Part shown: positions 34,494-44,839 of the stretch, one piece after another | How positions within the stretch are numbered: position 1 is the stretch's first letter | How the letters are laid out: the number at the start of each line of letters is the position of its first letter | NCBI GenBank assembly: GCA_022376465.1 | Contig: JACDTU010000009.1 | Coordinates: 806,001 to 870,000, forward strand | DNA from: Cubamyces lactineus | Lineage: Eukaryota > Basidiomycota > Agaricomycetes > Polyporales > Polyporaceae | Direction of reading: 5' to 3' | Length of the DNA stretch: 64,000 bases | Program-made: the position numbers and the translations under genes | Notes under the pieces: generated by a model | Databases searched by the model: none | Seen by the model: the letters and a program-made list of their open reading frames with translations, nothing else | What the model was told of the DNA's origin: nothing

Positions 34494-35315
34494 TTAACAA
34501 TCTGTCCACTTGAACACCATCCAGACCACCCAGCGTCGCCGTTCACGTTCGTCTTCATGTTCAGCACGATCAATGCTCCATGGACGTTCCCCCGAGCCGT
34601 CCACGCGCCTCTCTGATAGCTCTTGGGCGGCAAACCCAGCCTCTTCCATCAGGCGCAGGAAAGACTGTATCACATACCGACCGGTATGCAATCCCGCCAC
34701 AAGGTATATACGAGCATCGGGAGATCGTCGCAAGGTGAAGCGCAAGGTCTCGATGAAAATACCGTGCCATTCAGAGTTCCATAGCGTATCTGCAGCGATT
34801 ACAACGTCGAAACCATCGGCAGTAGATTCCGAACTAGGTCTAGAGAGCAGAGAAGATGGGTCGGAGCCCCAGCCATACGGGACGACACGACAGCGATCGG
34901 AGACTTCATTTCGTTTGACGTTCTCCTCCAGAGTGCGGATTAGGTTCTCGTCCGGGTAGTCACTAGTTGTGACAACTACGTTCAGGAACATCTTCGCGAT
35001 GAGGATGCTGGGCAGACCCGCGCCCGCACCCAGTTCTAGGATCCTGAGTGACCTGCCTTCAGCGCGAACGTTTTCGATATAACCCTCGATATTTAAGTCT
35101 TGCACGTGGTTCGCAACGTAGATCGAGGACGACCAGATCGACGTTGCGTGTAGGGACCAATTAGCAGCCTGCGTGTCCGGGATGATCAGAGTAATGCCAG
35201 ACGGTGCGGCTTCGGACTGGTAGGTGTATGTCGAGCCGGACGATGAGAGCGCGACTGGAACGTAGTCATAGAGAGTCTCCAAAGACTCGGCCAAGACGTC
35301 TTCTGGATCTGACAT
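34494..35315 (-). CDS. EFM7/Nnt1-like protein methyltransferase
   Basis: Intronless frame of 273 residues. The seven-beta-strand methyltransferase fold is shown by the SAM-binding ILELGAGAGLPSI (about residue 93), an acidic strand end (VVTTSDYPDENLI) and the post-II motif DVVIAADTLWNSEWHGIF. This combination and the N-terminal region (about 80 residues before motif I, with ALHATSIWSSS-like SLHATSIWSSSIYVAN) match family-16 methyltransferases of the yeast Nnt1/Efm7 type, which methylate the N-terminus and a lysine of elongation factor 1-alpha. The C-terminus is rich in Arg/Glu and ends VVWMVFKWTDC. The family is firm; EF1-alpha as substrate is inferred from yeast. Confidence 0.8.
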   Translation of the reverse strand: MSDPEDVLAESLETLYDYVPVALSSSGSTYTYQSEAAPSGITLIIPDTQAANWSLHATSIWSSSIYVANHVQDLNIEGYIENVRAEGRSLRILELGAGAGLPSILIAKMFLNVVVTTSDYPDENLIRTLEENVKRNEVSDRCRVVPYGWGSDPSSLLSRPSSESTADGFDVVIAADTLWNSEWHGIFIETLRFTLRRSPDARIYLVAGLHTGRYVIQSFLRLMEEAGFAAQELSERRVDGSGERPWSIDRAEHEDERERRRWVVWMVFKWTDC

Positions 35316-36265
35316 AACGACAAGCCCACTCAGCGGTTCACAGGGGGAAGGAGTAGGCCAACAAGCTGAAGGAGATTGCGATGAGAGCGAGCAAAGAGCT
35401 CAATGGCCAAGAGGATGTTTGGCTTATTTGTTTGTCTAAGGTTTGCGACGGCCATTGTCCCGAAACTATTAGACCCTAATTGAGACTTATCGGCGCTCAC
35501 CATCAATGGATAACTCCCCGATAGCCTACTCTGCCGCTTCGCCATACGCGATCTCAGCGACAGCTTCTCGCTTCACACTCGTTTCCCCCAGATACCTTGG
35601 CATGAGCGACGCTCTCTCTTCTCCGGACAGGTCAGGATCATCGTATGATTGACTCTTAGGTGTTGATGTTGAAATTGTACGTACCTTGATAGGCAAGCAC
35701 CTGTGACAAAGACCTACGCTGGTCGGCAGAAGGTATGTTCCCTGTTTGCAGAGCTTGTCGGTGTGAATCGTAGGATGGGATCAAACACGTCCTTTTGCGA
35801 GCAGAGAAGAAGGGAGAGTGGCGTAAGCTACAAAGAGTGGGTCTCTCATGTCCTGGCTCGCGTCCGGCCACGATATCTGACGCGTAGTTGTGGCTAAAGA
35901 GTGTCGTCTAGCGGGGAGGACGAGCAAGACAAGAACCCCCAGTCGTCCCCAGTCAAGCGTACTGCATCAGCAGACAAGGTGAGAGAGACTCTACGTGCAT
36001 CACAGCCGCCCTCTGGTGTCTTGAGAGAGTGGTGAGTGGAGAGAAATGGAGAGATAGTACAAGGTTCAATATGGGCTTGCCTGCACAAGGCGCCCCTCGG
36101 CGGACGCATTGCGGACCGGGGCCATGAGAAGCAGAGAAGCACCGAAGTCGCCCACGAGCCCACGACCTCACTCAATCTCCATATCTCTCGTGTCTCCGTA
36201 CCACCTCGAGCCTCCGTCCTCGCACCCTTGTCCCCACGGCCTTATACTCATTCCTGCCGTCATAG
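35316..36265. other. Intergenic, promoters of flanking genes
   Basis: Divergent spacer between the methyltransferase (minus) and the first finger gene (plus). Short competing frames only; no gene supported. Confidence 0.45.
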
Positions 36266-37807
36266 ATGTCCGCAAAGAATCCCTCACCGAAGAAAGTCGA
36301 TGTCCAGTAAGTCACCCGCAGGCAGATGCTCGGGTCGAGACCCACCCCCATCCCGCGAATAGTTTGCCTGGACCTTCCCCCAAACGCCCCAGACACGAGG
36401 TATCCGAGTCCGCCTCGGCCAAGAAGCCGGTGAGCAGAGCTCGCAAGGGCACCCACTCTCGCGCGGGGTCTGTTGCATCCATCGCCCGCGAAGATACTAT
36501 CGACGCAAACGACATGTCACCCACCAAGCCTCTCTCAAGTGCGAGCACAAAGCCCCGCTCGCAGATTGCACAGTATGCACATACTTCACTGCCCTAACCT
36601 CGTACCTCATTCCCCTCGTTGTTTGTGCAGACGTACAGAGACACCCGAAGATGGCGCGGACGACCGTTCCTCCATCGGAGAGTCTTCGAAGATGCGGATC
36701 CGCAAGACCGAGGCGGAGCGCCGTCAGTTCCTTGAAGAAGACCCGAACTCGGGAGACGTCGAGCCACATCGAGTGTACTGCAAAGCTTGCGATAACTGGG
36801 TGGACCTCAACCCGAAGCTCAAGTACATCATGCGGCTCTGGCTCGAGCATAAGAAGCAGTGCAAAGGAATCTCTGTTGAAAGGTGAGTTCTGAATAGTAG
36901 CTGAGTAGGGCGACGAAGCCAATAGCATGCCTCAGCCCGAGCAAGCCCAAGGGGGACCAAGACGGCAAGGCGGCTGATGAGGCAGCCGAGGACGACAATG
37001 TTTCGATTGCTGCGACGTCCGCCGTCGATGGAGGCCACAAGCGAGTCTCGAAGGAGGAAGATAGGAAGGCCATCCTAGAAGCGGACTCGCGCATCTCCGA
37101 GTTGAAGCCGGACGCAGCGTATTGCAAAGACTGCCAGAAATGGGTCAAGTTGTCTGCCAATACTCGGTACTCCTTGTATCATTGGCGTGTTCATACACAG
37201 AAGTGTGGGAGCGGAGTGTACGTATATTTATCCCGACTGTCTGGTTCGGTGCTGATGGTGCCTGTCAGTCCAAGCTCGAGAGTAGCGACTGCTCAGCGGA
37301 AGCTCAAGTTGGTCAACGACCCCCATGTGAAAGAATTTACCCCGCGTAGCGTCGACTGCAAGTTGTGTGACATCACGGTGGAACTCGAGAGGACCGCCGA
37401 TTATGATCTGACCAAGTGGGAAGATCACAAGCTGACCGTGCACAGGTGCGTCCTTGTTTGTCAATATGAGGTCTGCCTGACTTATAAGCTATAACAGTCT
37501 TGACGCGTCTACGACCGAGGCCCCTGCTTCTGCAGCCAAACCAGCCGAAAGCGCTAGCACGGGCTCACCCCGCCCACCACCTTCGACAGCATCTACTGAA
37601 GAGACCGTGGTCGCAAACGAGTCTTCGCCCCCACGCCAAGGGACGAAGCGTGCGCGCGAAGACGACGACGACGTTCCAGATCGCTCCGTCCGCCAACGCG
37701 GAGCGTCTTACGAGCCCCCAGCGGGCGACAACCCTGGCTTCCTCGACTGGCTTGTCGCGCCAGTCAAGAACTTCATTCGCGGCTTCCGCGAGGGCCTGGC
37801 TGGTTGA
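36266..37807 (+). CDS. Protein with three C-X2-C-X19-H-type fingers
   Basis: Six exons, the first at 36266-36306. After a Ser/Pro/Lys-rich nuclear-looking N-terminus (SPKRPRHEVS, KKPVSRARKG) come three copies of one module. Copies 1 and 2 read CKACDNWVDLNPKLKY...W..HKKQC and CKDCQKWVKLSANTRY...W..HTQKC, both exactly C-X2-C-X19-H-X3-C. Copy 3 is CKLCDITVELERTADYD then W..H, with Val-His where the last Cys should be. Shared positions are a Leu six residues after the second Cys, an aromatic six further on, and Trp three before the His. The C-terminal part has another basic run (GTKRAREDDDD) and ends with a hydrophobic FLDWLVAPVKNFIRGF. Zinc binding and nuclear location are inferred. I know no named family with this spacing; it is nearest to BED-type fingers. 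Confidence 0.75.
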
Positions 37808-38610
37808 GGGTTGCCCTCGGCCAGTTTCCCCCACTGTACACCACCACAATTCCTGCTTCCTGCATGCGCGTTCGAGCGCGCAATCCGTTCTCTTGTTTAC
37901 CCAACTACACGGCACACTCCCTTATTGCTACTGTATATCCGTCGCTCCTTGACTGCGTACTGGTTCTATAACCCATATATAACGCTCTTTTGTTTCTCGT
38001 TTCCCCCTTGTTACATTACTGTATATACTACCAACGTGGCTGCTGCATTGCAATACGAAAGCGATACCCAAGCAGGAGGGGGGCAGAACGAGATTGCTTC
38101 CGCGATGGTACACAGGAGCGTGACGGTAGGTGCTGTGGCACGCGGGGCGCGCGCGCGTGAGACGCGTCGACGTCGCGTCGAGAGCGCGTCGCGGCGGACT
38201 TTGCCGAGCCCATATTGCACTGTCCGAGCCTCCTCCGCACCTCCCTCCCCTCACCCACGCCCTCCCTCCGCCCCCCATCCCCCCGCAGCGGCTCGGCACG
38301 CGCAACGGGCCCCCCGCTCCCCGCCTCCGACTTTTCGTCCGCAAAATAATACCACAGCGCCCACTCGAGGGCGTGCGCCACCGTGCCACCCCCGCGCAAG
38401 CGGAGGACAAAGCACGCCTCCTCCTGGGCCTTTCAAGCCCCGCTGTGGCCCGCGTCGCTTTGACTCTCTAAAGTGCCCATATACCACGCGAGTCCGCGCC
38501 GAACGCTCTTATTCCCGTACCACCACCTTTCCCCGAAACACCCTTCTCTTTCATCGCACCCGAGCTCCATTTCGTCTGTGACTTTGACTGCGACTGCCCT
38601 TTGCGCCACA
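37808..38610. other. Intergenic between the two finger genes
   Basis: Contains CpG-dense sequence (38140-38230), then CT-rich promoter DNA before the next ATG. Long frames on both strands here are composition artefacts. Confidence 0.45.
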
Positions 38611-39758
38611 ATGCCATCCCCCAAGGTCTTTGACACTCCCGCCGGGTATGCTGCACGCCGTGGATGTGGTCATATATGAGGCTGATGTTTTGGATACTAG
38701 CGGAACTGTCCCCCTGCCGCAGCATGCCCACAGTGCGAAAGCCGTGGGCCACACAGTGCCCCAGAAGCGTTCAGCGGATACCCTCGACGTCGATACCGAC
38801 ATCCAGAACTCGCCCTCAAAGAAAGCGCGTCTTGTACTTACGAACAAGTATGTCGCAACCTCTTAGCCGCACTCCCATCCATCCCCCTTCAGTCCGCTCC
38901 TTATATTCATTCCTGACGATCCTACCTCAGCGAGCGCGTGCGCTATGAGAGGCTTCGGGCAGACAAGCTGTGCCATGTCAGGTCCGGGCAACACGTCCAG
39001 TGCGACAGGTGCGGCGCGATCATCAAGCTGTCCTCGAAGAACAACTTCGACCTGCAGCACTGGATTAAGCACCGCAAGCTCTGCGTCAAGCGGTCGGACA
39101 AGTACGTCCAGTCGCTCCGGGACAAGAGCAGCCTGGTTCTGGTGCGTTCATCCCCTTCCCCCACAGCGGGCTTCCAACTTCGAGCGGTGTAAATTAAAGT
39201 GGCCGATTCGTTCAGGGCCCGCGAGAACCCTCTGGTACCCCCGAACTGACGGCAGACGACGCGTCCGAGGCGACCGCCACCAGCGCGTCCGTGAAGAGCG
39301 AGCCCGCATCCTCTCCCCCACCCCCGCCTTCCCCCTCGCCACCTGGGATCCCCGACCCCACACCATGGCTCGCCCGTCGCCGCGAGCACGAGTCGAAGCC
39401 GCTCGACTCACACAAACTGTGCGAGGCGTACATGGCGCGCTGGCACCCGGACGCCACACCGTTCGACCCGTCCACTTTTGACGTCGTGGAGGAAATGAAG
39501 CGGTGGACACCCGCGCGGCTGAAGGTGCCCGCGTGCTTCGTGGGGCCGGACGTCCCCAAGGACAAGCTTCGCCTTCGTCCTGCGCATTGGGAAGACTGGG
39601 AGATTGAGGATGAGTACCCAGACGGCATGTCGCTGGATGCTGCCTCCTTGGGCGAGGAGGCGCGCTACGAGACGCTCCCTTGTGAGGCGTCATCCTCCCT
39701 TCACGTAACTGCTAGAACTGTTGGTTTCCCCGGCGGAGACGAGCCGGCCTCGGCGTGA
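38611..39758 (+). CDS. Protein with one C-X2-C-X19-H-X3-C finger
   Basis: Four exons: a short first exon (MPSPKVFDTPAG), a second with KRSADTLDVDTDIQNSPSKK (nuclear-type basic cluster), a third with the finger, and a long last exon. The finger CDRCGAIIKLSSKNNFD..W..HRKLC has exactly the spacing and the conserved Leu, aromatic and Trp positions found in the upstream gene 36266-37807, which marks the two as paralogous neighbours. The C-terminal 180 residues are Pro/Ser-rich followed by an acidic, Trp-containing region (HWEDWEIEDEYPDGMSLD). No catalytic motif. DNA or protein binding is a guess from the finger. Confidence 0.75.
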
Positions 39759-40249
39759 CCATTGACAGGCAAGCTTCTCATGCACGCATCCGTTCTTACA
39801 TAATTTGTCGTCTGTCGCATATGCTCTCTCGCTTTCGCACCTTGCATATTCTTGTTGTACATCTACGGTATACTGCTTCAGAGTCCTGTTCACATCTAAC
39901 CATCCGAACTAGCTCGACTCACTCAAACAAATAGTTGTATGCGCCACATTAGTCTCCCTTTCCCATCCTCCATCGCACGTACTACACTTATTCTCCACGG
40001 TGTATCTGCGCACGGTCGCCGTTGTTGTCACATGTACCTCTTCCCCCGCACCTGTACGATCGTCGATACGCATCCACGGACATGAACACTCTTGCTGCTC
40101 CACACACATACGTCCCCTGTAGAGAACACGCAGTCTATTGCCTCGAAATTACCTGTAAATGCTGTAGAATACAATGTGGATGCTGCATGCTTTATTGAAG
40201 TACGAGACGATGTGAGAGCGGGGGTGGGGGACACCAGCCTGAGGGAATG
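39759..40249. other. Convergent 3' intergenic region
   Basis: 3' flanks of the finger gene and of the minus-strand sirtuin. No gene seen. Confidence 0.5.
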
Positions 40250-41938
40250 TCATAAACCGGTAGGTCGAGGGATAGGATCGTCATGGTCGTCCGGAGGTGT
40301 TTTCACCACGCCACTTTCAAGCATCTTCGAAATGACGTGGTTTCGCTCGGCCTCGTTTCCTCTGTAAAATTACGGTCGCGAGTGAGCGCCGTGCGCACCC
40401 GCTCAACATCATAGAATGGCGTGCTTACAGGACTTGCTTGACGACGTCTCGGATGATGGCACCAGCGGGTATGTCGACGATATCCACCCCTGCGAAATCG
40501 TGAGCGCGTGTGGGGCCCACGTTGAGAACCAGGACGGGTTTTCGGTGTTCAACCGCATGCTTCACGAGACTGCACATCGAGGTGATCAAGAAAATGCGCA
40601 TAACGTTAGATGACGGGGTTCTGATAAGTTTAGGCTTACCGGAATGCAGAGAAGGTGGAGAGAGTCGAACCGATTACAAGGAGCCGGCCATGCTGGTCGA
40701 TGATATCGAAACTGTAACAAACGAGTTGATTGAGAGCGCTCAGAGCAATAGTCAGTAATGACTCACGATCTGTCTCGCACTTGGGAAGGTATCGACTCCC
40801 CGAAGAATATGACCTCAGGCTTGAGCTGAAATTAGACGGAAGAGTTCAGCAAAGTCAGCCAGGCAAAAAGGGCCAGTTTATGAGCTCACCATCGAATTCC
40901 GACGGTTCTCGAGCAGACAGCTGGGGCATTCGGGTACGACGAACTGGTCATATCTCGTGCCTTCAGGTAGGACGACCTATCCGACCACTTCCGTGAGTAC
41001 AAAGCAGAGCCTATACGTACTCTCATGACCTACATCACCGTCAGGGTTGGTTCTTGGTCGCGAGTTCGTGCGCTCAAGCTCGTCCGCGAAAACCTTCCAC
41101 TGGGGGTTGGCCTCACCCAACATGTCCTGGAACGTTTGTCGGTCCATAGAATGTCCATGCGAACATGTGACTCTCTGATGAAGGCAATGCGAAGGTGAAC
41201 GAACTGCTAGGATGGTAGGATAGATGTGGGAGGCGTACATGCAGGGTCCCATGCAACTCGAGGATGCCTCGTGCTCTTCGTGACTCGTCCCATACATGGT
41301 TGATGGCCTTGTGGTGCAGGCCGTCTACGTTCTGCGTGATTATGTGGGGTGTTACAGAAGAGTATTGCAAGGCGGCCAGTGCGAAATGTGTTGGGTTGGG
41401 TTGTGCGTCGCGGACGGGCGGGTAGCCGAGGAAAGAACGTAGCCTGGATGTACCGGATTAGGAGGACTTGAGTGGCTGAGAATTTCGACCACACTCACCA
41501 GTATCTTTGCCTGCGACAGTTCAGTAGCGGATCAGAATTGGGAAGTAGACACGATTTAGTAAGCCACGCACCTAAAGCCTACTCCTCTATGTGTGGGGTC
41601 CATGAGCTCATGGTACTACGAGGGCTTTAGCGTCCGCTCATCATCACAAGTATACAAGACATACAAAGATTGGCCTTTGCTGAATGTCAGATATGCAAGA
41701 TACGCCGAAGAGCCCGAAGCACAACGCACTTGTAGTTCGGATTCAAGTAAGCCCCCTTGTCGCCTCTGTAGGCTCGTATGCCCGAGTCGACGCTGACGCC
41801 TGCGCCGGTGATGACGGCCGCATTTCCGCGAGTGAGAAAGCGGGCGATGCGGTCGATGGCGAAGGCGGGGGTGACCTTGACCTGCTGCTGGGCAGTCCGG
41901 AGGACCGCGTCCGGGATGGTAGGAACAGAAACACGCAT
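40250..41938 (-). CDS. Sirtuin (SIRT4-like NAD-dependent deacylase)
   Basis: NAD-dependent protein deacylase of the Sir2 family. Motifs in order: GAGVSVDSGIRAYRG (NAD pocket), RQRYW, PHIITQNVDGLHHKA, the catalytic His in LELHGTLH, CSHGH, FVVPECPSCLLENRR (zinc side), LKPEVIFFGES, VIGSTLSTFSAFR, VLVLNVGPTRAHDFAGVDI and IRDVVKQVL. The last exon adds GNEAERNHVISKMLES and a short tail. Gene order and motifs fit fungal SIRT4-like class II sirtuins, usually mitochondrial. The junction after the first exon (near 41740/41625) is odd: where relatives read YKPIFYHEL the genome has a stop codon just before YHEL, so an alternative splice is needed or the gene is impaired. Divergent from PEX7 with 107 bp between starts. 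Confidence 0.82.
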
Positions 41939-42045
41939 GTGATACAGCCGCCCGCGCTCTCCCTCTCTTCATCCCCGCTCCTCCGCCACAGAACGCCCCC
42001 GAGCCTCCGACTATCCGCTGTTCCCCCTCGACATCGACCACGACG

Positions 42046-43335
42046 ATGAACAGGCCGCCACCAGCTACTTTGCAGACCCCTGGCTTCCCGCACTATAACC
42101 TTGCCTGGTCGCCATTCCACAGCAATCGCATAGCGCTCGCTTCGTCCGCTAACTATGGTCTGGTCGGCAACGGTCGTCTACACATTACCTCACTGGGACC
42201 TGGTCCTGGCGGGGCACCTGGCCTGTCAATAGACAAGTTGTGAGTGGTATAGACCGCCCGCGCCGTACAACTTCCTGAATATTGTAGCTATGAGACGCAA
42301 GATGGACTGTACGATGTAGCATGGTCTGAGATTCACGAGAACCAACTTGTGTCTGCTTCGGGCGACGGCTCGCTCAAGCTGTGGGACATCATGATCAACG
42401 TAGGTCGAGAAATTATAGCATATTGCTTTCACCAGATCCAAAGTGCGACAAGCCATTCTAGGAACTACCAATACGCGCCTGGCATGAGCACACCCGCGAG
42501 GTGTTCTCCGTCGACTGGTCAAATATCAACAAGGACCAATTCATCTCTTCGTCATGGGACGGGACAGTCAAGCTGGTACGCTGTAGCCCATCTCCTTCCT
42601 ACTGCACCCCTTACCGTTGTTACATGCCACAGTGGACCCCCGATCGTCCACGGTCTATAACAACCATACATGCACACCCCTCTTGTGTATACCAAGCTCT
42701 TTTCTCCCCACACCAGCCGGACGTGATCGCGACATGTTCTACGGACGGCACCCTAAAGATTTTTGATCTCCGCGCGCCAGCGTACGCCCCCTCGGGACCC
42801 ACAACGAACAACTTCACCACGCCCCTTACCGCGGCGGCGTTGACCGTCCCTGCATCCGGCACGGAGGTACTCTCACTTGACTGGAACAAGTACCGTCCCT
42901 TCGTCCTGGCAAGCGCAGGCGTCGACAAGGCGATCAAGGTCTGGGACTGCCGTATGGTGAAGCTTGGCCCCGAGGCCGTGCAGAACCCTGCGGTGGGCGG
43001 GGTGTGCGAGAGCCAGCTTCTAGGTCACGAGCTTGCGGTGCGCAAGGTACAGTGGAGCCCGCATCGCGCGGACATGCTTGCGAGCGCAAGCTATGATATG
43101 ACCTGCAGAGTGTGCGTATTCGTCATAGCTAGCTGAGAAGTCCGGTCGGGCCGCGAAACACGTACTGATGCGTTTGGACAGATGGACGACCACACCGCCC
43201 CCCGGGGGCAAACATCTGATGTATATCCACGACCCCCACACCGAGTTCGTGATCGGGTGCGGGTGGTCGCTGTACGAGGAAGGCGTGTTGGCGAGCTGTA
43301 GCTGGGATTGTAGGCTAAATGTATTCCGTGTATGA
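42046..43335 (+). CDS. PEX7: Peroxin 7 (PTS2 receptor, WD40)
   Basis: Cytosolic receptor that brings proteins with the N-terminal PTS2 signal to peroxisomes. Exons begin at ATG 42046 and end at TGA 43333-43335, about five in all with consistent phases. WD40 blades show as [43 protein letters not shown] and SWDCRLNVF, and the order starts with the Pex7-like [19 protein letters not shown]. The pattern [20 protein letters not shown] and the ending [14 protein letters not shown] are characteristic of Pex7 rather than other WD40 proteins. It shares a short divergent promoter region with the sirtuin. Confidence 0.92.
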
Positions 43336-44083
43336 CATGACATTGCAGCAGCTTCTGCCGGCGTGCGATGTCTCCTTGACAGATGCGGACTTGTCGTGCA
43401 TAGAAGATGATACACCCCGGAGATGCGGATTAACTGGTATGGTGCGTGGCGACCATCTGCCCTGGCCAATCTGACTGACGAGTGGTAAGCAGGATATGTG
43501 CGGAGCGTTCCGATGCAGCATTTGCTTGCACATGTACGCACATTGCCTGTGATATCAGATATCATGCGTGCTATGCCGAATACAAGCAAGGCATTCCAAC
43601 ATTCTAGTCACTTGTGTGGTTGAATCCGCACGAAGGTAAGTGGTCCATTACTGCACAATGTCGTCCGCCGGTTGCAGGGAATCGTGCCCCGTAGACGTTG
43701 AACGTGCGGAAGTACCGGAACATAGTATGGTATGAAACGACATGCCCATGCTATGACATCCTGGCAATCCCTCGAGACTCACGTAGTGAAGTAGGGAACA
43801 CGTTTGCCATCTCTCGCTATTCGGCTGCAAGCCTAGATGGGGACGTCATGTTCACAATCATGGACTCGAGCACTGACCAGATCACAGCAATATACTGGGG
43901 CGCCTCTTCCCTGCCACAAACCCTTGTCCTCGCCCAAAATAATCAACATCGAAAAGGGTCTGTTTAAACAGCATTGACGTTTGTCATCCCTCTCATCCGA
44001 ATCTGCTTCACTGTCAAACTCGTGGCGCTGAGTCGCGTGAAATCATCGCAGATTCGCGAGTTGAGCTTCCGAGTTAAAGCTAC
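43336..44083. other. Intergenic, no gene seen
   Basis: A 90-codon frame (43698-43967) has no support from family or splicing. It forms the left flank of the TA-bounded element. Confidence 0.4.
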
Positions 44084-44839
44084 AGTTGCGGACAATCAAA
44101 GTCAACAAACCTACTTTTGGGTTGTTGCCATCAAATTTCTGGTTTTCTGAATGCACTGATCGACTCAGAAGGGATTAAAACATCCAGAATGAATTGTCCG
44201 GGGTTTCTCCCATGAGTTTTGAGGGGCGGCCAAATTTCTGGCCCAAGTGAACGCTTTCCATGGTATAAGCGCCCGGCGAGCGCAGACATCATAAGGATAC
44301 AGGGCCCGGGGCTACTAGTTTAGAACGGCCTCCAAAGCCATCATCGCGCCTCACGAGACTTGACGATACTGCTTCTGCTTGAGGACTGCCCACGCCGCCG
44401 CCTTTCCGGTCAAACCGAGCCTGTACATTTCAGATGGTCAGAATTAGATTCAAAAGGTGGTTCACGTTGATTGCGAAGTCCAGAAGTGGCTCAGCGCTTG
44501 TGTTTGGGTGGGCGTCTGTGAGACCTGAAGGTCAAACTCAGCACTTTTTTTCCGGCCTCTTCTTCCTCCCCGCCACGTTCATTTCTGACACGGAATGATG
44601 TGATTCCACCAGGGGGATCATTTGCGCATTTTTTCGGGCTTTTTGCGATTTTTAGGCGGTGCGGCCAATTTTTGGACCCACCAAAAGTCAAATTTGTATC
44701 TTTCTTGAAAACGGCTCGTACAATTCGGCCTTGTGCTATCACTACGTACACTACATAGTCAATAGATGCCACCTGACGTGTTTTTGGAGCCTACAAAATT
44801 CGACCCTCAGAGTTGGTCGTGTTTGGTTGTCCGCAACTG
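44084..44839. mobile_element. TA-flanked inverted-repeat element (MITE-like, 756 bp)
   Basis: The two ends are inverted copies of one 18-nt sequence matching at 17 of 18 positions: CAGTTGCGGACAATCAAA at 44084-44101 and the complement of 44822-44839. Both ends abut a TA dinucleotide (44082-44083 and 44840-44841), as left by Tc1/mariner/pogo transposases. No transposase-like frame is inside (longest about 93 codons), so it is a non-autonomous copy. Inside are two direct, similar motifs (GCGGCCAAATTTCTGGCCC and GCGGCCAATTTTTGGACCC). Superfamily is inferred from TA and the CAGT-type end only. Confidence 0.65.

Noticed and set aside
37811..38581. 256-codon frame between the finger genes
   Set aside because: Low-complexity Pro/Arg/Ser translation of CT-rich promoter DNA; no splice or start support.
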